The position numbers were made by a program, and so were the translations under genes. A DNA stretch of 8,674 nt. Source: Rhodospirillaceae bacterium (lineage in GTDB: Bacteria > Pseudomonadota > Alphaproteobacteria > Rhodospirillales > Magnetospirillaceae). A model generated the notes under the pieces. The model searched no databases. It worked only from the letters and a program-made list of their open reading frames with translations, and had not been told where the DNA came from. Below are positions 1 through 5,565 of the stretch, in pieces; position 1 is the first letter of the stretch, and each line of letters opens with the position of its first letter. The stretch spans positions 1 through 8,674 of the forward strand of contig DUZC01000075.1 of assembly GCA_013349735.1 (NCBI GenBank), in the 5' to 3' direction.

Positions 1-1
1 C

Positions 2-94
2 TTCTGGGATTTCCTGGGGACAAGGTTCGGTGCTGCCGTCACTCAAGTCGTACCCAGCCTCCCCGAACTAATTGCGGCGCGTTACCCAGCTTGA
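2..94 (+). CDS. Possible 3' end of an unrecognised protein-coding gene
   Basis: This frame is open from the left edge and ends at TGA 92-94. It encodes about 30 residues, reading roughly FWDFLGTRFGAAV, then TQVVPSLPELIAARYPA. The mix of aromatic, hydrophobic and helix-forming residues is protein-like. Two other plus frames are also open over most of this short stretch, so the reading frame is not secure. The stop is followed within 3 bases by hairpin-forming sequence, as expected at the end of a transcription unit. I do not recognise the family. Confidence 0.3.
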   Translation, partial: FWDFLGTRFGAAVTQVVPSLPELIAARYPA

Positions 95-96
95 GT

Positions 97-128
97 GCCC
101 GGGGTTTTGCCCCTGTTACCGCTCGGGC
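97..128 (+). other. Stem-loop just after the upstream stop codon
   Basis: An inner hairpin, GGGG 101-104 with CCCC 110-113 around a TTTTG loop, is enclosed by GCCC 97-100 pairing with GGGC 125-128. It begins 3 bases after the TGA at 92-94. No T-run follows directly, so on its own it is a weak terminator. It may work together with the stronger hairpin that starts 4 bases later. Confidence 0.3.
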
Positions 129-131
129 TTA

Positions 132-188
132 AGAGTTTTTCAGCTTTTTGATTCAGTCAAAATGCGAAAAACTCTAGATTTTATTTTC
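132..188 (+). terminator. Long AT-rich hairpin with T-rich tail; terminator or dispersed palindromic repeat
   Basis: AGAGTTTTTC (132-141) pairs perfectly with GAAAAACTCT (166-175). Inside it, GC 143-144 pairs with GC 164-165 and TTTTGA (146-151) pairs with TCAAAA (157-162) around a 5-base loop. That gives about 18 paired bases with one bulge and one mismatch. A T-rich stretch (ATTTTATTTTC) follows, which fits an intrinsic terminator for whatever gene ends at 94. The long palindrome next to a TCTAG motif also resembles short palindromic elements scattered between genes in many alphaproteobacteria. That comparison is from memory and not searched. Confidence 0.5.
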
Positions 189-209
189 ATTGCGGTAGGG
201 CTGGCGCCG

Positions 210-232
210 AGGTCGGCAGCTATTGCTGACCT
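210..232 (-). other. Hairpin downstream of the helix-turn-helix gene
   Basis: On the minus strand the sequence 17 bases past the stop of the gene ending at 249 folds as AGGTCAGC/GCT..GACCT, with a 4-base loop and a 3-base bulge (GGC at 215-217). No T-run follows on the minus strand, so it is at best a weak or Rho-assisted termination site. Because it faces the hairpin at 132-175, the two could separate converging transcripts. Confidence 0.3.
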
Positions 233-248
233 TCAAACGCCATCGGTT

Positions 249-965
249 CTAATCTTCGGCCAGAGCCAGCAAGGCCATCTGCATCATCCACCAGGCGGGT
301 TTGCCGGCGGCACTATGGGGCAGGCCGCAGGCCAGCAGGGCCGCCGCCTCGGCGGCGACATCCTCGGCGGGAAGCGTGCGCAATCCTTCGGGATTGACTT
401 CAGCCCGCAGGGGCAGCGCGGCAAACGGCCGTTGGCGGACGCAATCCTGGAGCGCCAGTTGAATGGCAAAGGCCTGACCTTTGCTTGGGGTGGCCAGGGC
501 CAGGATTCTTTGTCCGGCCAAAGGGCCGCGGGCATCCCATTCGATGGCTGTAGGGGCGGAAAGGTGGCTTGAGGCCAAAAACTGACGCCGCAGGCGCCAG
601 GGCTGTACCGCCAGCAGCTCAAACGCCGCGACCAGCCCGGCATCCAGGCAACGGCTGGTAATCTGGCCCTGCTGTTGGAGCGCAAGATCCGCCAAGGCGT
701 CCTCGGGGGTTGACGGGCGCGCCCCGGTAGCGGCCAATTTCTCGGCATGATCAATAAGTTGCGGATAAAGGGCCGCCCGATCGGGCAGACAGGCCCCGGC
801 CGTAATCGCTTTCAGCAGGATCAGTTTGTCCCCCGGGATCGGCCGGACGGAATATCGGCTCCAACCCGCCAGAGTGGTCTCACTGACGCCCAGCAATTGA
901 GACGCCGTCGCTTTGGTGAGCCCGGATTTGGACAACAGTTCCTTTACTTCTTCGTGGCTTTCCAT
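249..965 (-). CDS. Helix-turn-helix protein of unknown function
   Basis: This is a 238-residue protein starting at ATG 965; a GTG at 974 in frame would add three residues. The ATG is preceded by GTGGAG, though the spacing is short. Residues about 8-52 form a compact helical segment with a GLTKATASQLLGVSETTLAGW core, which reads as a XRE/Cro-like or transposase-like helix-turn-helix. The remaining roughly 180 residues are rich in Ala and Leu, with a Trp-Arg-rich patch near 122-128 (QPWRLRR) and a WWMMQM segment near the C terminus. I recognise no family for that part. There is no signal peptide and no convincing membrane helix, so it is probably a cytosolic DNA-binding protein. It diverges from the octaheme cytochrome gene with a 233-base gap, so it may regulate that gene or itself; this is inference from position only. 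The coding frame is well supported by the coherent HTH and by the absence of any better frame. Confidence 0.75.
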   Translation of the reverse strand: MESHEEVKELLSKSGLTKATASQLLGVSETTLAGWSRYSVRPIPGDKLILLKAITAGACLPDRAALYPQLIDHAEKLAATGARPSTPEDALADLALQQQGQITSRCLDAGLVAAFELLAVQPWRLRRQFLASSHLSAPTAIEWDARGPLAGQRILALATPSKGQAFAIQLALQDCVRQRPFAALPLRAEVNPEGLRTLPAEDVAAEAAALLACGLPHSAAGKPAWWMMQMALLALAED

Positions 966-993
966 CGTCTCCACTCGCCATCAACCGGGCAAA

Positions 994-1022
994 CGTATAC
1001 AACGAGCGAACCGCAGCAACAA
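994..1022 (-). promoter_or_regulatory. Candidate promoter of the helix-turn-helix gene
   Basis: On the minus strand, TTGTTG (1022-1017) and TATACG (999-994) are separated by exactly 17 bases. They match the sigma-70-type consensus at 3/6 and 4/6 positions. Transcription would start near 987, leaving a leader of about 20 bases before ATG 965. Spacing and position are good; the match to consensus is moderate. Confidence 0.35.
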
Positions 1023-1104
1023 GACATGCCGGCCCAAGATCTTTCGCTGGCTCCCATTTATTTTTTTTCGGCGGCTCGTCTCGTCTCCCCACTCTGTTCG
1101 GCGT

Positions 1105-1118
1105 TTGACCAAAGTCAA
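1105..1118 (+). promoter_or_regulatory. FNR/FixK/NNR-type operator upstream of the octaheme cytochrome
   Basis: TTGAC-CAAA-GTCAA is a perfect dyad with a 4-base centre. This is the architecture of Crp/Fnr-superfamily sites (FNR TTGAT-N4-ATCAA; FixK and NNR/DNR variants accept C/G at the inner position). Its centre at 1111.5 is about 41 bases upstream of the start predicted from the TACAAT element at 1139-1144, the class II activator position. This implies activation at low oxygen and/or by nitric oxide. Which family member binds cannot be told from the site. Confidence 0.7.
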
Positions 1119-1138
1119 TTCGCTTGCCCAAAAAACCT

Positions 1139-1144
1139 TACAAT
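1139..1144 (+). promoter_or_regulatory. -10 element for the octaheme cytochrome gene
   Basis: TACAAT matches the TATAAT consensus at 5 of 6 positions. No good -35 lies 16-18 bases upstream, as is normal for promoters where an FNR-type activator overlaps the -35 region. The predicted start at about 1151-1153 gives a leader of roughly 47 bases to ATG 1199. Confidence 0.5.
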
Positions 1145-1150
1145 CTTAAT

Positions 1151-1177
1151 GGCTAAAGCTTTTTTTGCTTTATTGCC
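1151..1177 (+). other. 5'-leader stem-loop with a seven-T loop
   Basis: GGC-TAAAGC (1151-1159) pairs with GCTTTA (1167-1172), then GCC (1175-1177) after a two-base bulge, leaving a loop of seven T. It begins almost exactly at the predicted transcript start of the cytochrome gene. A 5'-terminal stem-loop can stabilise mRNA, and a U-rich loop could be an RNA-chaperone contact. Both roles are inference. Confidence 0.35.
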
Positions 1178-1198
1178 TTGGACAAAGAGGGGGGCAGG

Positions 1199-2662
1199 AT
1201 GATGATTTTGCGACAAGCGGCACGGCTCGGGGGCTTTATGTTCGCCTGGGCTCTGTTGATGGTACTGGTCTTGCCGATCGGACCGGCCGCCGCAGATCCG
1301 GGACCGACATCCTTTAAGACCTTAAGCAAGGAAAGTGACGATTGCGTCGACTGCCACACCAAGAAGAATCCCGGGCTCCATGGCGAATGGAAACGGTCTG
1401 CTCATTTCAAGGCCAATGTCGGCTGTTATGAATGTCACAAGGCGGACCCGGGGGCCCCGGACGCGTTCAGCCATAAGGATCAGATGATCACGACTTTGGT
1501 CACGCCGAAGCGATGTGCCAATTGCCACGAACGCGAAGTCAAGGAATTCGATGCGTCCCACCATGCTACGGCCGGTCTGATCATTAATTCTCTGGATAAT
1601 ACCCTGGCTGAAGTGGTCGAAGGCAGTACGCATGCCCGGGTGGCCTTGAACGGCGAATCGCCGGTTTCGGTACAGGGATGCTGGCAGTGCCATGGCTCAA
1701 TGGTAAAAGTCCTGGCGGATGGCAAGCTTGACCCGGCGACCTGGCCCAATACGGGGGTTGGCCGGCTTAATCCCGATGGCAGCAAAGGCTCCTGCGGGGC
1801 CTGTCACCAGCGTCATCTATTCTCCAAGGCCGAAGCCCGTCAGCCCGAAGTCTGCGGCAAATGCCATCTGGGGCCGGATCATCCGCAAAAAGAAATTTAC
1901 GAAGAATCCAAACATGGAATCGCCTATCGCACCAATATCGAAGCCATGAATCTGAAGTCGAAAACCTGGATCGTCGGCAAGGATTATACGGCGGCGCCGA
2001 CCTGTGCGACCTGCCATATGTCGGCCACCAAGGACTTGCCGGTTTCCCATGATGTCGGGTCACGCATTTCCTGGAATCTGCGCTTCCCTATTTCCGACAA
2101 AATCGACGCCAAGGCGATCAAAGAAGGGAAAACGGTCAAGCCATGGGGTGATCGCCGCGGCGAAATGCAGCAAGTTTGCGCCGCCTGCCACCAGAAAAAC
2201 TGGGTCGAAAACTGGTACAGTCAGTTTGATGCGGTGGTGAATATTTATAATGAAAAGTTTGCCAAACCGGGTGCCGCGATCATGAAAAGTTTGGCCGATA
2301 ACGGTCTGATCACCAAAGTTGACTTTGATACCAAAATCAAATGGACCTGGTTCTATCTTTGGCATCATGAAGGGCGCCGTGCCCGGCATGGTGCGGCCAT
2401 GCAAGGGCCGGATTACACCCAGTGGCACGGTTTCTACGAGGTGGCCGAGAAGTTCTATGCCGACCTGATTCCCCAGGCGCGCGAACTGACCGAAAAGGCT
2501 AAAGCTCAGGGTAAGACCGAGCAGGCCGAAGCGGTTGATAAAGTCATCGACGAAATCCTGGCCCGCCCTGAACATATCTGGTTCCTGGGCCAGCCGACGC
2601 CCGGCAAAGCCGAGCATGATGCCGAGCGCAAAGAAAAACTGAAGGCTTTCGGTCAGTATTGA
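1199..2662 (+). CDS. Octaheme c-type cytochrome of the hydroxylamine oxidoreductase superfamily
   Basis: The 487-residue precursor has eight CXXCH heme sites at residues 49, 76, 106, 161, 199, 219, 269 and 327. A Sec signal peptide (basic start, hydrophobic stretch about 12-27, Ala-Ala-Ala before Asp33) places it in the periplasm. I chose ATG 1199 over an in-frame TTG at 1178 because a GAGGGGGG Shine-Dalgarno lies just before it; ATG 1202 is equally possible. The heme spacing, the DH pair (Asp227-His228, LGPDHPQ) and the SKHG motif match HAO, where the fourth heme is catalytic. A segment of about 34 residues between hemes 4 and 5 (WPNTGVGRLNPDGSKGSC) is absent from Nitrosomonas HAO as I recall it. 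It resembles reductive Hao-type enzymes that convert nitrite or hydroxylamine to ammonium. Tyr406 (DYTQWHG) lies where the P460 crosslinking tyrosine is expected, so crosslinking is unresolved. Unlike Nitrosomonas HAO there is no C-terminal membrane helix. No partner gene (haoB, NapC/NrfH-like quinol dehydrogenase) lies in the window. The family call is firm; the direction of catalysis is inference. Confidence 0.9.
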   Translation: MMILRQAARLGGFMFAWALLMVLVLPIGPAAADPGPTSFKTLSKESDDCVDCHTKKNPGLHGEWKRSAHFKANVGCYECHKADPGAPDAFSHKDQMITTLVTPKRCANCHEREVKEFDASHHATAGLIINSLDNTLAEVVEGSTHARVALNGESPVSVQGCWQCHGSMVKVLADGKLDPATWPNTGVGRLNPDGSKGSCGACHQRHLFSKAEARQPEVCGKCHLGPDHPQKEIYEESKHGIAYRTNIEAMNLKSKTWIVGKDYTAAPTCATCHMSATKDLPVSHDVGSRISWNLRFPISDKIDAKAIKEGKTVKPWGDRRGEMQQVCAACHQKNWVENWYSQFDAVVNIYNEKFAKPGAAIMKSLADNGLITKVDFDTKIKWTWFYLWHHEGRRARHGAAMQGPDYTQWHGFYEVAEKFYADLIPQARELTEKAKAQGKTEQAEAVDKVIDEILARPEHIWFLGQPTPGKAEHDAERKEKLKAFGQY

Positions 2663-2675
2663 GTCAGGAAAAGGA

Positions 2676-5159
2676 TTAACCCACCGCCACGACGGACGTG
2701 GCGGTGGGCTTTTTCAAAGCCCGCACCAGGTCTTTGTCCAAGGTCAGGATATGGCTGACCAACCAGTCCCGGGCGATGTTCGCGTAAGGCTGGCCCGGCA
2801 TGGTTTCGAGATTGTCTTGGTTAGGGGCGTCCAGAGTTTCCAGTTTACGCAGGAATTTTTTATGTTCCCGCCGGTGGTCTCGGGTGATTTTTCCATCGAG
2901 GCCGGCCATCAGTTTTTCTTCATACGCAAAATGGTGCCGCGCATAGACGCGCAGTTCCGCGATGATGTCAGCCAAAGCCGCCGGATTGTCGCGATGCTGA
3001 TGCAAGGCATTGATAAACTCGATAAAACGGCGGTGTTGGCTGTCAATTTCCTTGTTGCCGGTGGCGAAAGTGAACGACCAGCTCAGCAGCATCGGGTCGC
3101 GTTTTATTTTTGGTGCCTGCGGTAACGGCGCCGGGGGATGGTCTTCCAGAAAGCCAAGCAACTGCGTTTCCCGCATCGGTCGGGCAAAGAAATAGCCCTG
3201 AATGACCGAACAACCGTTTCGTTCCAGAAAGGCCATCTGTTCGGGAGTTTCCACCCCTTCGGCCACCGTCATCAGGCCCAGCGCCTCGGCCAGGCTGATG
3301 ATGGCCAGAACAATCGAACGGGAATTCTCGTCACGGATGAAAGACTGGTCGATCTTCAGGTAATCAAACGGAAGTCTGTTTAGATAAGATAGCGAGGAAT
3401 AGCCTGTACCAAAGTCATCCAGCGCCAATATGAAGCCAAGGGCCTTCAAGCGTTCAAGGATCTGCTTGCTGTTTTTAAAATCCTTGATAAAGGCGCTTTC
3501 GGTTATTTCCAAGGTCAGCAGGCTGGGGTCGATGCCCTCCATGGCGCTTTGCACTTTGTCGACCAGATCTGCCTCGGACAGTTGCAGCGGCGAGACATTG
3601 ACTGCCACCTTCATGCCGGTGCGCCGGATCAGGGCGCAGGATTGTTCGAGAACCCAATCGCCGATATCCTTGATAAGCCCACTGTCTTCGGCCAAGGGAA
3701 TGAACTTGGCCGGACTGATCATCCCCAGGCTTGGATGCTGCCAGCGGACCAGGGCTTCGGCCCCCAGGGTAGATTGCGTGGCAACGCAAAGCTGCGGTTG
3801 AAATTCGATATAGAGCTGCGATGGAATTGCGGCTTTCAGGCCGCTTTCAATCATCAGAGAATGCACGGCTTCGGCGTTCATCTGCTGGGTGTAGAACTGA
3901 AAATTGTTCCGGCCGATGTCTTTGGCATGATACATGGCGGTATCGGCGTTCTTGATTAATTCGCTCGCCGTGTCGCCGTCGCTTGGATAGAGGCTGAGGC
4001 CGATGCTGGTGGTAACCGAAAGACGGTGCCCTCCTAATTCATAGGGCTCACGCAAAGAGCGGATCAATTTTTTGGCGACCTGCGCGACATCCATCGCACC
4101 TTGCATGCCGGTCAGCAGAATAACGAACTCGTCGCCGCCTTGGCGGCTGACGGTGTCGGTTCCCCGCACCGAAGCCTGCAAACGGATCGCTACCTCCTGA
4201 AGCAGCTTGTCGCCGATATCATGGCCAAGCGCGTCATTAACCATCTTGAACTTATCAAGATCAAGAAAGGCGACGGCAAAACCTTCCTGGTCGCGTTTGG
4301 CGCGGGCCATGGTCTGAGACATGCGGTCTTCCAACAGGATGCGATTGGGCAAACCCGTAAGAAAATCGTGATGGGCCATAAAATTGATGCGTTCTTCGGC
4401 CTCTTTATGCTTGGTGATGTCTGAAAAAATCGCCACGTAATTGGCAATATGATCGCCATCCATGACGACGCTGATATGCATTCTTACCAGATATTCTTCA
4501 CCATTTTTTCGGCGGTTCCAGATTTCACCCTGCCAATTGCCGCAGTCCTTAAGGATCCGCCACATTTCCTGGTAGAATTCCGGTGACTGGCGTTCCGAGG
4601 CAAGGATCTTAGGATTTTCGCCGACGACCTCGTCGCCGTAACCGGTGATGGCATGAAAGGCCTTGTTCACGGAAACCAGACGGTTGCGGATGTCCGTGAT
4701 CATGATGCCTTCGAGGGTGTTGTCAAAGACACTCGCGGCCAGGCGCAGATGGTCATTGGCCTCTTTATAGGGCGTGATGTCCTGAAGCATCTCAAGCGCA
4801 CCCACGACCAAGCCCTGGGTAATCAAAGGCCGCGCCTCAAAGACCAGATAGCGGCGCTTACCATTGAGCTGCTCAAACCAGCCTTCGGCCTTGAAAGCGT
4901 CAAAGGCGAATTCGGCTTTGCCATGCAACGCGTAATGAACCGCCAGCTGATCGGTCGCTTTGTCTAACACCAGATCCGCCAGGCAGGGGCGGGGTTGCGG
5001 ATAGAAGGCGCTCCAATGCCGGTCCGTCCCTAAAACGTCCGCGGCCTTAACCCCGGTCAGCAATTCGCAGGCACGGTTCCAGGCCAGGAGTTGATGCTGC
5101 TGGTTGATAACAAAGGCCGGGACGCTGATCGCGTCGAGTGCATGGGCCGTCATTTCCAT
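2676..5159 (-). CDS. PAS-PAS-GGDEF-EAL protein with C-terminal hemerythrin domain
   Basis: This 827-residue protein has no signal peptide or membrane helix and is therefore cytosolic. Domains in order: PAS at about 5-130, PAS at about 140-252, GGDEF at about 262-425, EAL at about 440-675, and bacteriohemerythrin at about 690-817. The GGDEF motif (341-345) is intact and an RGTD product-inhibition site (332-335) lies five residues before it, so diguanylate cyclase activity is likely. The EAL half keeps Glu468, Asn521, Glu551, Asp581-Asp582, Lys602, Glu634/Glu637 and Gln654, so phosphodiesterase activity is also likely. The hemerythrin domain keeps the usual diiron ligands: His709, His743/Glu747, His762, His766, His803 and Asp808. 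Related domains bind O2 or NO at a non-heme diiron centre. The protein therefore probably sets c-di-GMP levels in response to PAS ligands and O2 or NO; the ligand and net activity are inference. ATG 5159 has a weak GGGAAA upstream; ATG 5153 is a possible alternative. It stands alone and converges on the octaheme cytochrome gene. Confidence 0.93.
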   Translation of the reverse strand: MEMTAHALDAISVPAFVINQQHQLLAWNRACELLTGVKAADVLGTDRHWSAFYPQPRPCLADLVLDKATDQLAVHYALHGKAEFAFDAFKAEGWFEQLNGKRRYLVFEARPLITQGLVVGALEMLQDITPYKEANDHLRLAASVFDNTLEGIMITDIRNRLVSVNKAFHAITGYGDEVVGENPKILASERQSPEFYQEMWRILKDCGNWQGEIWNRRKNGEEYLVRMHISVVMDGDHIANYVAIFSDITKHKEAEERINFMAHHDFLTGLPNRILLEDRMSQTMARAKRDQEGFAVAFLDLDKFKMVNDALGHDIGDKLLQEVAIRLQASVRGTDTVSRQGGDEFVILLTGMQGAMDVAQVAKKLIRSLREPYELGGHRLSVTTSIGLSLYPSDGDTASELIKNADTAMYHAKDIGRNNFQFYTQQMNAEAVHSLMIESGLKAAIPSQLYIEFQPQLCVATQSTLGAEALVRWQHPSLGMISPAKFIPLAEDSGLIKDIGDWVLEQSCALIRRTGMKVAVNVSPLQLSEADLVDKVQSAMEGIDPSLLTLEITESAFIKDFKNSKQILERLKALGFILALDDFGTGYSSLSYLNRLPFDYLKIDQSFIRDENSRSIVLAIISLAEALGLMTVAEGVETPEQMAFLERNGCSVIQGYFFARPMRETQLLGFLEDHPPAPLPQAPKIKRDPMLLSWSFTFATGNKEIDSQHRRFIEFINALHQHRDNPAALADIIAELRVYARHHFAYEEKLMAGLDGKITRDHRREHKKFLRKLETLDAPNQDNLETMPGQPYANIARDWLVSHILTLDKDLVRALKKPTATSVVAVG
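2680..2714 (+). terminator. Strong intrinsic terminator shared by two convergent genes
   Basis: CCCACCGCCACG (2680-2691) and CGTGGCGGTGGG (2697-2708) form a perfect 12-bp stem around a 5-base loop, followed by CTTTTT (2709-2714). It lies 17 bases after the cytochrome stop and terminates the plus strand well. On the minus strand the same stem falls inside the last codons of the convergent c-di-GMP gene (stop at 2678-2676), where only a weak T-run follows (TTAATCCTTTT). Confidence 0.85.
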
Positions 5160-5280
5160 CGACGTTTCCCACTGAAATCTTGGACGATATTGAGCCTAAC
5201 CCCTTTCCTGTGCGCTGACAATTTTATGTTGTTTACATGGACTGTGGGATTTTTTTGACGATAGCCTGCGCATGCGTGAG

Positions 5281-5308
5281 GGCTGATCGATGGCTTCATT
5301 GATCAACC
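5281..5308. repeat. Imperfect inverted repeat (operator- or hairpin-like)
   Basis: TGATCGATG (5284-5292) and CATTGATCA (5297-5305) are complementary except for one position, which can wobble in RNA. The loop is GCTT, and GG/CC extends the pairing to 5281-5308 past one mismatch. No T-run follows on either strand, so it is not an obvious terminator. It could be a protein-binding dyad in the shared upstream region of the c-di-GMP gene and metK. Confidence 0.45.
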
Positions 5309-5416
5309 AGCTTGAACCGCCAGGCAAAAATCGGTAACTAACAAATCCCGCCGCTGAATCCGGTCCGCCAGGGCCAAGGTCAGTTGGTGTTGTCATGAAC
5401 TGCCGGTCATGGCCGA

Positions 5417-5445
5417 TTGGGTCGGATCAGGCTTTTTGTTACAGC
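5417..5445 (+). promoter_or_regulatory. Weak promoter candidate for metK
   Basis: TTGGGT (5417-5422) and TACAGC (5440-5445) have a 17-base spacer. Each matches consensus at only 3 of 6 positions. The interest is positional: transcription would start near 5452, a few bases before the first riboswitch stem at 5459. Confidence 0.25.
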
Positions 5446-5458
5446 GCCGTTGGTTGGG

Positions 5459-5509
5459 CGTGGCGATTTGACCGCTTGCTGCCACGAAGACCCCAAGGCT
5501 AAGTGGGAG
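5459..5509 (+). promoter_or_regulatory. SAM-II-type riboswitch candidate upstream of metK
   Basis: Stem P1 is CGTGGC (5459-5464) with GCCACG (5481-5486), perfect over 6 bp. The 16-base loop between them begins GATTTGACC and ends GCTTGCT, closely matching the GAUUU...CUUGC loop of SAM-II (metA-motif) aptamers. CTTG 5475-5478 can pair with CAAG 5494-5497 as the pseudoknot. A GGCTAAG stretch (5498-5504) stands where SAM-II has GCUAAA. The GGGAG Shine-Dalgarno (5505-5509) follows directly, so ligand-stabilised pseudoknotting could hide it. The gene makes SAM, which fits feedback control. Deviations: the A-rich UUAAAC-like joining segment is replaced by AAGACCCC, and the last A of GCUAAA is G. Identification rests on remembered consensus. 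Confidence 0.75.
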
Positions 5510-5565
5510 CACCGATGACCGTCGTCGATGCCCCCTGGTCCCGCTGTACCGGAGGTTCGACGATG
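5505..5565 (+). promoter_or_regulatory. Two in-frame metK translation starts, each with its own Shine-Dalgarno
   Basis: GGGAG (5505-5509) lies 5 bases before ATG 5515. GGAGG (5551-5555) lies 7 bases before ATG 5563. The frames are identical with no stop between them, so the first start yields MetK with 16 extra residues (MTVVDAPWSRCTGGST). Only the first Shine-Dalgarno is next to the riboswitch pseudoknot. Confidence 0.6.

Larger units (their letters stand above)
5160..5458. other. Gene-free stretch between the c-di-GMP gene and the metK leader
   Basis: About 300 bases separate the start of the minus-strand c-di-GMP gene from the riboswitch. I find no convincing coding frame: a 66-codon minus-strand frame (5396-5196) lacks a plausible ribosome binding site and protein-like composition. 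The visible contents are a dyad at 5281-5308, a CGCATGCG palindrome at 5269-5276 and a weak promoter candidate for metK. A minus-strand TTGTCA (5224-5219) with TAGGCT 17 bases on could serve the c-di-GMP gene, but the match is poor. Confidence 0.5.

Noticed and set aside
1..95. tRNA, tmRNA or SRP RNA suggested by GGTTCGG near 24-30
   Set aside because: No cloverleaf arms or conserved SRP or tmRNA core could be assembled around it.
72..572. 166-codon plus-strand open frame
   Set aside because: It overlaps the helix-turn-helix gene on the opposite strand, begins in the hairpin region and gives a Gly/Gln-rich, domain-free translation.
1178..1198. TTG start extending the cytochrome by seven residues
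   Set aside because: It would place acidic and basic residues before the signal peptide and put the Shine-Dalgarno inside the coding region. ATG 1199 or 1202 fits better.
2060..2617. 185-codon minus-strand open frame antisense to the cytochrome gene
   Set aside because: The plus-strand frame has eight heme motifs; the antisense translation has no recognisable domain and looks like a shadow.
5299..5306. TTGATCAA read as an FNR site
   Set aside because: FNR-type sites need a 4-base spacer between half-sites; here they abut, so it is described only as part of a dyad.
5196..5396. 66-codon minus-strand frame upstream of the c-di-GMP gene
   Set aside because: It has low-complexity, Pro/Gly/Ser-rich content, no ribosome binding site and no domain.
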